A stretch of 64,000 nt of DNA. Origin: Polaribacter porphyrae (GTDB lineage Bacteria; Bacteroidota; Bacteroidia; Flavobacteriales; Flavobacteriaceae). The stretch spans positions 124,001 through 188,000 of the forward strand of contig NZ_MSCN01000001.1 of assembly GCF_002954685.1 (NCBI RefSeq), written 5' to 3'. The stretch's first letter is position 1. Each line of letters begins with the position of its first letter. Under the pieces are notes generated by a model. The model did no database searches, was not told the DNA's origin, and worked only from the letters and a program-made list of their open reading frames with translations. Shown here one piece after another: positions 35,443 to 44,057 of this stretch. Both the position numbers and the translations under genes were made by a program.

Positions 35443-37890
35443 TTAAAACTTCATACTAACTTTAAAATTCAAAACTCTACCTGTCATAAAATTAGGGATG
35501 CCAAACTGACGTTTAGAATACACATCTCTAACCCAAGTATTGGTTATAGAGTTCTGAATATCAAACATATTAAACAATTCTAAACCAGCAGTTAATTCTT
35601 TAAATTTAGATAGCCAACCTGTATCATATTGTTTGTTAGCATCAGTAAAAACATAAGAAACTCCTAAATCTGCTCGTCTATAATCTCGTAATCTTTCTTG
35701 AAAATTGTAGGGATCTGCATAAGCAGGAGAACCGCCAGGAACTCCAGTGTTAAAAACCAAATTTAAATATGCTTTTAAGTTAGGTAAATTAGGTACATAG
35801 TCTTGAAACAAAATCGCAAATTTTAATCGTTGATCTGTAGGTCTTGAAATGTAACCTCTATTATTTATGTTTTCTTCGGTTTTTAAATAGCCAATACTTA
35901 CCCAGCTTTCACTACCAGGTACAAACTCTCCATTTAAACGTAAATCTAATCCATAAGCATATCCTTTGGTTACGTTATCTGCTCTGTATCTTATTCTAAC
36001 ATTATCAACAGTATAAGAATTAATATTACTTAAATTTTTATAATAGGCTTCAGTAGTGAGTTTAAAAGGCCTGCCCCACATTGTAAAACTATAATCCATT
36101 CCTGTAACCAAATGAATAGATTGTTGTGCTTTTACATCAACATTTAGCTGACCATTAAAATCTCTTAATTCTCTATATGAGGGTGGTTGAGAATACCATC
36201 CTCCAGAAACTCTAAATAACATATCTTTTTCCCAATCTGGTTTTATAGCAAATTGAGCTCGTGGACTAAAAATAAATTGATTTTTCGAAGAAACTCCATT
36301 TCCTTTAACTTTCCAGTGGTGTGTTCTAACCCCTAAATTATACCAAATTTCATGTTCGTTCCAAAAAGAACGTTTATCGAACTGAACAAACCCAGTAATT
36401 CTATCAATAGCAACAGTATTATCTTCTCTAATGTTTTGAAAAGGAACAATATCACCTTCAAAAGGTTGATAAGGTTGATTATTTGAGGTATGATTTGGAG
36501 GTCTAATAGAAAAACCTAAAGAATCGATTATTTCCCATTCTCTAATTCTATCTTTAATATCTTCTTTCTGATATTTTACGCCAAAACTCCATTGTGTCTT
36601 ATCTTTTTTGATGGTTCCTCTAACTTCTGCATTGGTAATTAATGCATCTAAATCATTCCTGGCATGATTTAATTGAGAACCAATTCCTTGTGAAAATTCT
36701 ACCTCGCCAAAATTTTCTGAACCAATATTAGCATCAACCTCTCCTAAATTATATTGAGCAGCAATATCAAAATATTCTTCCTCTTGTGTATTGTATCTAG
36801 AAGCTGTTGTTGTTAACGTGAAATCATCATTTATCGAGTAAATTCCGGAGAAAGCCCCAAACATTGTTAAGTAATTATTTTCTTCTTGTCCAGAATAAAA
36901 AACAATCAATTCTAAAGGATTTGCAACTGTGCCAAAACGAGTTCTTCTTGATAAAGGTTGATAATTATAGTTATTCAAAGAAAAATTGCCTAAAAAATTT
37001 AGCGTAAATTTTTCTGAAAAATCATAGGATAAGAAAGTTTGAACATCTGTAAAACGTGGTCTAAAGTTAATTTCTATTTGTTTGCTATTCACAAATAAAC
37101 TGTTGTCTCTATATCTAACACCAGTAATAGTACTCAATTTTTTATCTAGAAATTGTCCTTCAAAAGTAGCACTTGCACCAAGTAAACTAGCATTAATAGT
37201 AGTTGCAGTTTCTTTTGGTTTTCTATAAGTAATATCTAATACAGAAGAAAGTCTATCACCATATTTAGCTTGAAAACCACCTGCAGAAAAATCGATATTT
37301 TGCACCATATTTGAGTTTATAAAACTCAAACCTTCTTGCTGACCAGAACGTATTAAAAAAGGTCTATACACTTGAATACCATTAACGTAAACTAAATTTT
37401 CATCAAAATTACCACCTCTAACATTGTATTGGGTACTCAACTCGTTGTTGTTATTAACTCCTGGTAGAGTCATTAAAGTATTTTCTACACCAGCATTTGG
37501 ACCAATAGTACTTAAAGCGGTTTTTATGTTTATAGATTCTAAACCTTGGGCTTCTTTTCTTCTATCTTGAATAATAATTTCATCTAATTCTTCAGTTTTA
37601 GCAATTAGAATAGTATTAAAACGAATTCCTTTTTTGTTTTTTGCAGTAATTTTTTTGGTAAACGTCTTATAGGAAACGTGGCTGTAGGCAATAGTAACTT
37701 CTTTTTCAAGTGGAACTCTTATTCTGTAGTTCCCATTTTTATCAGTTTCTGTACCAGTTCTACCATATTTAATAGATACTTTTTCAATGGGTATATTGCT
37801 GCTGTTTTTTACAGTACCTCTTAAAATAGTGGTTTTTTGAGCTACCAAAAAACTTGGTAATAAGCACAATACAAAGAAGATTTTTTTCAC
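35443..37890 (-). CDS. TonB-dependent outer-membrane receptor
   Basis: An 815-residue receptor. Order: signal peptide (FFVLCLLPSFLVAQ), a carboxypeptidase-D regulatory-like domain (residues 20-105), a plug domain (GVENTLMTLPGVNNNNELSTQYNVRGG, then YVNGIQVYRPFLI), and a long beta-barrel ending in RVLNFKVSMKF with a terminal aromatic residue. It would import a substrate across the outer membrane using TonB energy. No SusD-like partner is adjacent. Instead the M23 peptidase gene is 5 bases upstream, so they form an operon. The substrate is unknown. Confidence 0.88.
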   Translation of the reverse strand: MKKIFFVLCLLPSFLVAQKTTILRGTVKNSSNIPIEKVSIKYGRTGTETDKNGNYRIRVPLEKEVTIAYSHVSYKTFTKKITAKNKKGIRFNTILIAKTEELDEIIIQDRRKEAQGLESINIKTALSTIGPNAGVENTLMTLPGVNNNNELSTQYNVRGGNFDENLVYVNGIQVYRPFLIRSGQQEGLSFINSNMVQNIDFSAGGFQAKYGDRLSSVLDITYRKPKETATTINASLLGASATFEGQFLDKKLSTITGVRYRDNSLFVNSKQIEINFRPRFTDVQTFLSYDFSEKFTLNFLGNFSLNNYNYQPLSRRTRFGTVANPLELIVFYSGQEENNYLTMFGAFSGIYSINDDFTLTTTASRYNTQEEEYFDIAAQYNLGEVDANIGSENFGEVEFSQGIGSQLNHARNDLDALITNAEVRGTIKKDKTQWSFGVKYQKEDIKDRIREWEIIDSLGFSIRPPNHTSNNQPYQPFEGDIVPFQNIREDNTVAIDRITGFVQFDKRSFWNEHEIWYNLGVRTHHWKVKGNGVSSKNQFIFSPRAQFAIKPDWEKDMLFRVSGGWYSQPPSYRELRDFNGQLNVDVKAQQSIHLVTGMDYSFTMWGRPFKLTTEAYYKNLSNINSYTVDNVRIRYRADNVTKGYAYGLDLRLNGEFVPGSESWVSIGYLKTEENINNRGYISRPTDQRLKFAILFQDYVPNLPNLKAYLNLVFNTGVPGGSPAYADPYNFQERLRDYRRADLGVSYVFTDANKQYDTGWLSKFKELTAGLELFNMFDIQNSITNTWVRDVYSKRQFGIPNFMTGRVLNFKVSMKF

Positions 37891-37895
37891 AAAAA

Positions 37896-39602
37896 TTAGT
37901 TTATCTGTTTCTTATAGAACGTTGCAGAAACTTCATTCGTATTTCCAACATTGTCTGAAACTACAAGTTTAAAGATATGTTTGCTACCAACCAATTTTTT
38001 ATCACTAAAATTATACGTTAATATCCCTTTTTTATGATTATATTGCATTAAAATCCATTCATCATCAATGGTGGCTCTCCAATTTTTTACACCAGAACCA
38101 ATATCAGAAATCTTAACTTTCAGCGTTTTTAGTTTTGTAAGCCATTGTTTGTCTTTAAAATATAGCAAACGTATTTTGGGTTTTATGCTATCTTTTAAAA
38201 GTTTATAATTTCCTAATGTTTTTGTGGTTGTATAAAAGATACTGTCTTTTTTTCGTGTATATTGATATCTAGGGTACCTTATATATTCTACATTAGCAAT
38301 ATATAATTGTTGTTTTTCTTTTTCAGAATAGTTAGAAACATTAAAAGTTAGTGTAAATCGCTTATCAAGAGGAACAGTAGGTGTATGAACCTTTGCAATG
38401 CCTTTATCTACCTTAAAATCTAAATACAAATCATTATAAAATGTATTTTTAGGGAAGGCAACAGTAACATTTTTTTTAGTAAATCTATGAAACTTTTTTG
38501 CTTCTATTTTGTAAGCTGTTGTGTCTTTTATTTTTTTGAAAATAGTATTACTCTCTTTACCAATAACAGGGATTTTTATGGTACTTATGTTTCCTTGGTA
38601 ATCTTTTGCAATAATTTTCACAGTATAATTTAATCCTTCTTTTACATGTATTCTTCCATTGTTTATCAGCTTTTCATAAGTAGATAGTTTATTTTGTGTA
38701 ACCTTATGTGTTTTTTGATAACGCCTTTTGTATTTCTTGTAATGCTTATAATCAATGTGAAGATTTAAGTATTTACTTTCTGCAAAAGAAAACGTTTCTA
38801 CATCATGATAAAAAAAGCGTTTCCCATTTACCAGCATTTCTAAACTATAAATTCCATTTTTGTTAGGAGCCTTATCAAATCTGTCATGCACACTAACTGC
38901 AAAACCAATAAGACCACTTGCAGAAATTCTATCAGCTTGATAATTTCCTTTACCAAGATTTTTTATTGGGATTTGAAAACTTTTTTGTTGTTGATTTATT
39001 CTTGAGTTATTTTTTAAAGTATACCCTTTTAAGGCTCGAAAAGTAGGAGCTCTTTTATCATCAACCTTAACCCCAAATAAAAGCGGATTGATAATATGCT
39101 CTGTTTTAGTATCTCTAATTTCGTAATGTAAATGTGGCCCTCCAGAACCACCTGTATCACCAGAATATGCAATAACTTCTCCCTTTTTTACTGGGAACTT
39201 ATCTTCCTTGAAAAATAAATTTCCAGTAGCATACCTTTCTCTTTTATATTGAACAGATTTTACATAGTTTTCTATTTGATTAGCAAACTTTTTTAAATGA
39301 CCATACACAGTAGTATATCCATTAGGATGTGTGATATAAATTGCTTTTCCATAGCCAAATTGTTGCACTTTTATTCGAGAAACATAACCATCTGCAGTAG
39401 CATAAACAGGTAAGCCCTGTTTGCCTTGAGTTTTTATGTCTAAACCAGCATGAAAATGATTACTTCTTAATTCGCCAAAAGAACCAGAAAGCACAATAGG
39501 AATATCTAATGGATGCCTAAAATAGTTTTTTGGATATTTTTCTTGAGAGTTTAGATTTGAAAAGTAAAATAATAATAGTAATGTAAAAAGAGAAACTTTC
39601 AA
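37896..39602 (-). CDS. M23-family metallopeptidase
   Basis: A 568-residue secreted protein with a signal peptide (SLFTLLLLFYFSNLNSQ). The zinc peptidase domain is at residues 35-185: HFHAGLDI gives His51 and Asp55, and GGPHLHYE gives His157 and His159; GDTGGSGGPH is typical LytM. These enzymes cut peptidoglycan cross-links. All visible metal ligands are intact, so it is likely active. The remaining 380 residues are beta-rich and unassigned and may position the enzyme. It is the first gene of a two-gene unit with the TonB receptor. Confidence 0.88.
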   Translation of the reverse strand: MKVSLFTLLLLFYFSNLNSQEKYPKNYFRHPLDIPIVLSGSFGELRSNHFHAGLDIKTQGKQGLPVYATADGYVSRIKVQQFGYGKAIYITHPNGYTTVYGHLKKFANQIENYVKSVQYKRERYATGNLFFKEDKFPVKKGEVIAYSGDTGGSGGPHLHYEIRDTKTEHIINPLLFGVKVDDKRAPTFRALKGYTLKNNSRINQQQKSFQIPIKNLGKGNYQADRISASGLIGFAVSVHDRFDKAPNKNGIYSLEMLVNGKRFFYHDVETFSFAESKYLNLHIDYKHYKKYKRRYQKTHKVTQNKLSTYEKLINNGRIHVKEGLNYTVKIIAKDYQGNISTIKIPVIGKESNTIFKKIKDTTAYKIEAKKFHRFTKKNVTVAFPKNTFYNDLYLDFKVDKGIAKVHTPTVPLDKRFTLTFNVSNYSEKEKQQLYIANVEYIRYPRYQYTRKKDSIFYTTTKTLGNYKLLKDSIKPKIRLLYFKDKQWLTKLKTLKVKISDIGSGVKNWRATIDDEWILMQYNHKKGILTYNFSDKKLVGSKHIFKLVVSDNVGNTNEVSATFYKKQIN

Positions 39603-39692
39603 AAGGCAATTATTTTTGTGGTAAAAATAGTAAAAACTATTGTTTTTATAATTTGTTTAGCATCAATGGTTTAGTAAAAAAGCAGTAAAATG

Positions 39693-39723
39693 TTGTAATA
39701 TTTAAAACAGAATGCTAACTTTG
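39693..39723 (+). promoter_or_regulatory. Promoter of the coiled-coil gene-zapA unit
   Basis: TTG (39693-39695), a 20-base spacer and TAACTTTG (39716-39723) fit the Bacteroidota promoter. Transcription should start near 39730, about 20 bases before the ATG at 39749. Confidence 0.6.
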
Positions 39724-39748
39724 TAGAGATAGTTTATTCTAAAAGTTT

Positions 39749-40039
39749 ATGAGTAACACGTTAGAAGCAATCCATTTATTAGAAAAAAAAATAAAAAATT
39801 TACTTTCTAATTATGAGTTTTTAAAAAATGAAAACAAAATTTTGCTTCAAAACAATACCAATTTGCAATATCAACTTTTAGAAAAAGAGCAACGTTTAAT
39901 CAATCAGAAAAAAGAATACGATTTGCTGAAAATTGCCAAAACTATTGAAGGCAGTAGTACAAATACAAAAGATACAAAACTGAAAATAAATTCATTAATT
40001 AGAGAAATAGATAAATGTATATTTCAGTTACAAGAATAA
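39749..40039 (+). CDS. Small coiled-coil protein, possible ZapA partner
   Basis: A 96-residue protein. Residues 1-65 form a strong heptad coiled coil (LLEKKIKNLLSNYEFLKNENKILLQNNTNLQ and on), followed by a Ser/Thr/Asn linker and a short helix LKINSLIREIDKCIFQL. It has no signal or membrane segment. It is 13 bases before zapA. Length, coiled coil and position are like ZapB, which bridges ZapA to the division ring, but sequence similarity to ZapB cannot be claimed. Confidence 0.6.
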   Translation: MSNTLEAIHLLEKKIKNLLSNYEFLKNENKILLQNNTNLQYQLLEKEQRLINQKKEYDLLKIAKTIEGSSTNTKDTKLKINSLIREIDKCIFQLQE

Positions 40040-40052
40040 AGTTCTTTACATT

Positions 40053-40343
40053 GTGAGCAAACTAAAAATTAATATTGTAATTGCTGGTAGAACATATCCT
40101 TTAAGTGTAAATAACACTAAAGAAGAAGAAGGAATGCGTAAAGCAGCAAATGCAATAAATAAGTTAATTTCTATGTACGAGCAAAATTACGCAGTTAGCG
40201 ATAAACAAGATGTTTTAGCTATGTCTGCATTACAATTTGCGTCTAAATTAGAAATACTATCTTTAGTTAAAAACGACACAAAAAAAGAAGAAATAAAAAA
40301 ACTAAACGAACTTACGCAATTGGTAAGTGCTCATTTAGAATAA
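40053..40343 (+). CDS. zapA: Cell division protein ZapA
   Basis: A 96-residue ZapA-like protein, which bundles FtsZ filaments at the division site. It starts with the family pattern KLKINIVIAGRTYPLSVNNTKEEEGMRKAANAINKLI, then a helical part YEQNYAVSDKQDVLAMSALQFASKLEIL. The start codon is GTG at 40053. It is downstream of a coiled-coil gene and upstream of the 6S RNA and rny. Confidence 0.88.
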   Translation: MSKLKINIVIAGRTYPLSVNNTKEEEGMRKAANAINKLISMYEQNYAVSDKQDVLAMSALQFASKLEILSLVKNDTKKEEIKKLNELTQLVSAHLE

Positions 40344-40365
40344 GTTCATTAAAATATAGTAACAC

Positions 40366-40575
40366 ACTGCCTACGTTAGTACTGTTTATTAAACTCAACA
40401 CTATTCTATTATGAAGGATGAGTCTTAACTACTAAAGCATGCCACTAGTGCTGAACCTTATACTGAATTTATTTCAGTATTATTTCAGTATCTTGGGTGG
40501 ATCCTTGAACAGTTAGTTAATCCTATATATGTCATTATGGAGTTTAAAAAAAACCAACTAACGTAGGCTTTTTTT
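40366..40575 (+). ncRNA. ssrS: Probable 6S RNA
   Basis: The 250-base gap between zapA and rny contains a long RNA fold. GCCTACGTTAG (40369-40379) pairs exactly with CTAACGTAGGC (40558-40568) to close about 180 bases, and a T run follows as a terminator. Within it a hairpin TACTGAA/TTCAGTA (40461-40479) and unpaired A/T-rich arms leave the large central bubble expected of 6S RNA, which mimics an open promoter and binds the housekeeping RNA polymerase. In many bacteria 6S RNA lies next to zapA, which supports this reading. No ORF of note is inside. Confidence 0.72.
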
Positions 40576-40593
40576 ATATATCAAAATTAAATT

Positions 40594-42162
40594 ATGAATG
40601 AATTATTACTACCTGCTATTGTAGGTGTTATAGTTGGGATAATAATAGGCATTATCATCTTCAAATCGATAGAAAAATCGAAAGGAAAAAAGATTTTAAA
40701 TGAAACTCAAACCAAAGCAGCTTCAATTTTAAAAGAAGCTAAAATAGATGCAGAATCCATAAAAAAAGATAAAATTTTACAAGCTAAAGAAAAGTTTATA
40801 GAATTAAAATCTGAACATGAGAAAGTTATCTTATCTAGAGAAAAAAAGATTTCTGACGTAGAAAAAAGGATTAGAGATAGAGAATCTAAAGCTGCCTCTG
40901 AAGTTGATAAAACAAAACGATTAAATCAATCTTTAGAACAAAAAGAAAAAGATTACAATTATAAACTTGAATTTCTTGAAAAGAAAGAAAGTGAGTTAGA
41001 AAAAATGCACAATCGTCATGTAGATATGCTAGAACAAATTTCTGGTTTTTCTGCAGATGAAGCCAAGAAAGAATTAGTATCATCTTTAAAAGATGAAGCT
41101 AAAAGCGAAGCAATGGCTTTTGTACAAACATCGATAGAAGAAGCCAAACTTACTGCAGAACAAGAAGCTAGAAAAATTATTTTAGGAACTATACAAAGAG
41201 TAGGAGTAGAGCAAGCAGTTGAAAACTGTGTTTCTGTTTTTAATCTAGAATCTGATGATGTAAAAGGACGAATAATTGGTAGAGAAGGACGTAATATTAG
41301 AGCTCTTGAAGCAGCTACAGGTGTAGAAATTATTGTTGATGATACTCCTGAAGCTATTATTTTATCTTGTTTTGATCCTGTACGTAGAGAAATAGCTCGT
41401 TTGTCTATGCACAAGTTAGTTACTGATGGTAGAATACATCCTGCAAGAATTGAAGAGGTAGTTCGTAAGACCGAAAAGCAAATCACACAAGAAATTATAG
41501 AGGTAGGTAAACGTACAGTCATAGATTTAGGAATTCATGGTTTGCATCCAGAATTAATTAAAACTATTGGTCGTATGAAGTACCGTTCTTCTTATGGACA
41601 AAATTTATTACAGCACTCTAGAGAAGTTTCTAATCTTTGTGGAATAATGGCAGCAGAAATGGGTATTAATGCCAAACTAGCCAAAAGAGCAGGTTTGTTG
41701 CATGATATTGGTAAGGTGCCAGAGACTGAAAGTGAGTTACCACATGCTTTATTAGGAATGCAATGGGCTGAAAAATATGGTGAAAAAGCAGAGGTTTGTA
41801 ATGCTATTGGTGCACACCATGATGAAATTGAAATGAAGAGTTTATTATCTCCTATTGTGCAAGTATGTGACGCGATTTCTGGAGCAAGACCAGGAGCAAG
41901 ACGTCAAGTTTTAGATTCTTATATTCAACGTTTAAAGGATTTAGAAGCGATTGCTTTTGGGTTCTCAGGAGTTCAAAAAGCTTATGCTATTCAAGCTGGT
42001 CGTGAATTACGTGTAATGGTAGAAAGTACTAAAGTAAATGATACTAAAGCAGCAGAACTATCATTTAGTATATCTCAAAAAATACAAAATGATATGACCT
42101 ATCCAGGTCAAGTAAAAGTTACTGTAATTAGAGAAACTAGAGCTGTTAACGTGGCTAAATAA
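40594..42162 (+). CDS. rny: Ribonuclease Y
   Basis: A 522-residue membrane-anchored endoribonuclease that starts mRNA decay. An N-terminal helix ([19 protein letters not shown]) is followed by a long coiled coil to about residue 180. A KH domain follows ([35 protein letters not shown]), then an HD domain ([12 protein letters not shown], with [10 protein letters not shown]) and the conserved C-terminus ([20 protein letters not shown]). All catalytic HD residues are present. It is downstream of the 6S RNA. Confidence 0.95.
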   Translation: MNELLLPAIVGVIVGIIIGIIIFKSIEKSKGKKILNETQTKAASILKEAKIDAESIKKDKILQAKEKFIELKSEHEKVILSREKKISDVEKRIRDRESKAASEVDKTKRLNQSLEQKEKDYNYKLEFLEKKESELEKMHNRHVDMLEQISGFSADEAKKELVSSLKDEAKSEAMAFVQTSIEEAKLTAEQEARKIILGTIQRVGVEQAVENCVSVFNLESDDVKGRIIGREGRNIRALEAATGVEIIVDDTPEAIILSCFDPVRREIARLSMHKLVTDGRIHPARIEEVVRKTEKQITQEIIEVGKRTVIDLGIHGLHPELIKTIGRMKYRSSYGQNLLQHSREVSNLCGIMAAEMGINAKLAKRAGLLHDIGKVPETESELPHALLGMQWAEKYGEKAEVCNAIGAHHDEIEMKSLLSPIVQVCDAISGARPGARRQVLDSYIQRLKDLEAIAFGFSGVQKAYAIQAGRELRVMVESTKVNDTKAAELSFSISQKIQNDMTYPGQVKVTVIRETRAVNVAK

Positions 42163-42234
42163 GAAAGTTTACAGTTTCAGTATAACAAGTATTCAGTGAA
42201 TTTCTAACTGATTACTGCTACTGAAAACTGTATG

Positions 42235-43137
42235 CTAATTTGTTCTTCTAGGATGAAATTTCTCAACAACTTTATGTAAATACGTTCTATCTAAATGTAC
42301 GTAAACTTCAGTAGTAGTTATACTCTCATGACCTAGCATTTGTTGAATTGCTCTCAAATCAGCTCCATTTTTAAGTAAATGAGTTGCAAAAGAATGCCTT
42401 AATGTATGTGGGCTAATTTTTTTATTTAGATTTACTTTTATTGCTAAATCTTTTAAAATGGTAAATATCATTTGACGTGTTAACCCTTTACCCCTTCTAT
42501 TTAGAAATAGAGTGTCTTCAAAACCTTTTTTAATTTTAATATGACTGCGAATTTCATCAATATAAATGGTAATGTATTTTTGGGCATTATAATGAATAGG
42601 TACAAAACGCTCTTTGTTTCCTTTACCTGTTACTTTTACAAAACCTTCATCAAAAAATAAATCAGAAACTTTTAGAGTAATTAACTCGCTAACGCGTAAT
42701 CCACAACTATACATGGTTTCGATAATAGTTCTGTTTCTTTCTCCTTGAGGATGACTTAAATCTATAGCTTTAATCAATGCATCAATTTCATCTTCAGAAA
42801 GTGTATCTGGTAATTTTCTACCGATTTTTGGGGCTTCTAACAAATCTGTAGGGTTAGTTTTTCTATAATCTTCAAAAACCAAATAGTCAAAAAAACTACG
42901 TAAACCAGAAATTATACGTGCTTGGCTTCTTGGATTTACTTGTTTTGCAATTTCATAAATAAATTGCTGAATTGTATTTTTATCAATAATAATAGGAGAT
43001 AATACGATGTCATTTTTACCTAAAAAATGCGTTAATTTTTCTAAATCTCTGGTATAACTATCAATGGTGTTTTTAGATAACCCTCTTTCTATTTTCAAAT
43101 AGAGTTGATAATCTTTTATTGCAGGTTGCCATTTCAT
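42235..43137 (-). CDS. xerD: Site-specific tyrosine recombinase XerD
   Basis: A 300-residue tyrosine recombinase. The N-terminal SAM-like core-binding domain (residues 1-100) has NTIDSYTRDLEKL. The catalytic domain has Arg148 (CGLRVSEL), Lys172 (TGKGNKER), His244 and Arg247 (HTLRHSF), His270 (LGHES) and Tyr279 (TTEVYVHL). Lengths and spacings fit XerD, which resolves chromosome dimers at dif; XerC cannot be fully excluded. It is divergent from aroQ. No attachment site or mobile gene is adjacent, so it is a housekeeping copy. Confidence 0.9.
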   Translation of the reverse strand: MKWQPAIKDYQLYLKIERGLSKNTIDSYTRDLEKLTHFLGKNDIVLSPIIIDKNTIQQFIYEIAKQVNPRSQARIISGLRSFFDYLVFEDYRKTNPTDLLEAPKIGRKLPDTLSEDEIDALIKAIDLSHPQGERNRTIIETMYSCGLRVSELITLKVSDLFFDEGFVKVTGKGNKERFVPIHYNAQKYITIYIDEIRSHIKIKKGFEDTLFLNRRGKGLTRQMIFTILKDLAIKVNLNKKISPHTLRHSFATHLLKNGADLRAIQQMLGHESITTTEVYVHLDRTYLHKVVEKFHPRRTN

Positions 43138-43178
43138 TTGCTAAAAATAAAGTATATATTTACACTTTAAAAATTTAC

Positions 43179-43592
43179 ATGAAATTAATCATCATAAATG
43201 GACCAAACCTAAATTTATTAGGTAAAAGAGAACCAGAAATTTATGGTTCAGAAACCTTCGAAGATTTTTTCAGAACTTTGCAATTAAAGTTTGAAACTAT
43301 TGAATTGTCTTATTTTCAATCAAATATAGAAGGTGAAATTATAGATAAATTACACGAAGTTGGTTTTAGTTATGATGGTATTATTTTAAATGCTGCTGCT
43401 TACACACATACTTCTGTTGGTATAGGTGATGCTGTTAAAGGCATTGAAACTCCTGTTGTAGAGTTGCACATTTCTAATATTCATGCGCGCGAAGAATTTA
43501 GACATCAAAGTTTTATTGCTCCTGTTGCAAAAGGAGTGTTGTTTGGTTTTGGGTTAAAAGGGTATGAATTGGCTATTCAGAGTTTTTTATAA
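43179..43592 (+). CDS. aroQ: 3-dehydroquinate dehydratase, type II
   Basis: A 137-residue shikimate-pathway enzyme that dehydrates 3-dehydroquinate. The start motif INGPNLNLLGKREPEIYG places catalytic Tyr22, QSNIEGEIID is at 47-56, NAAAYTHTSVGIGDA is in the middle, and ELHISNIHAREEFRHQS holds the catalytic His97 and substrate-binding residues. ATG 43179 is chosen because it puts this motif at the N-terminus; the open frame starting at 43119 overlaps xerD. Confidence 0.95.
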   Translation: MKLIIINGPNLNLLGKREPEIYGSETFEDFFRTLQLKFETIELSYFQSNIEGEIIDKLHEVGFSYDGIILNAAAYTHTSVGIGDAVKGIETPVVELHISNIHAREEFRHQSFIAPVAKGVLFGFGLKGYELAIQSFL

Positions 43593-44054
43593 TTTCAAAA
43601 GCATCTTAATATCAGAGCGTTTATAGTGTGAATTTTCTTCTAGAGGAATTTCTTTAAATCCTATTTTCTTATATAAATAAATAGCACTTTCTAGGCTTCT
43701 ATGTGAATATAAAGTAATACTATCCCAACCTTTGCTCTTTGCAAAACCAATACAATGTTGCATTAACTTTTTGCCAATTTTTTTACCTTGATATTTAGGA
43801 GGAACAGCCATTTTACTTAATTCAAAAAAAGTTTTTTGGTTGATGAGTGAAACAACACCTACGATTTCATTTTTATAAAGAGCAAAGAAAATATAACCTC
43901 CATTATTAATAATATATTCTTTAGGGTTGCTCAAAACCTTCTCATCATAAGGTTCTACATAAAAGTACTTTTTAAGCCATTCTACGTTTAAATCATAGAA
44001 ATCTTGAGCATATTTTTCATCAAAAGGAATTATTTTTAGTTTTTCAATTTCCAA
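43587..44054 (-). CDS. GNAT-family N-acetyltransferase
   Basis: A 155-residue acetyltransferase with the GNAT layout: strand YIFFALYKNEIVGVVSLI, then ELSKMAVPPKYQGKKIGKKLMQHCIGFAKSKGW (motif A with Q-G-K-K-I-G-K for acetyl-CoA), then SAIYLYKKIGFKEIPLE (motif B). The acceptor substrate is unknown. It is 3 bases downstream of ftcD and convergent with aroQ, whose stop it overlaps by a few bases. Confidence 0.85.
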   Translation of the reverse strand: MEIEKLKIIPFDEKYAQDFYDLNVEWLKKYFYVEPYDEKVLSNPKEYIINNGGYIFFALYKNEIVGVVSLINQKTFFELSKMAVPPKYQGKKIGKKLMQHCIGFAKSKGWDSITLYSHRSLESAIYLYKKIGFKEIPLEENSHYKRSDIKMLLKL

Positions 44055-44057
44055 AAC

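Noticed and set aside
41016..41522. A 168-codon antisense open frame within rny
   Set aside because: It is antisense to the conserved KH/HD coding region and its composition follows from the codon use of rny.
42235..43137. xerD as evidence of an integrated mobile element
   Set aside because: It is a full XerD-type recombinase among housekeeping genes, with no attachment repeats, tRNA, excisionase or cargo nearby.
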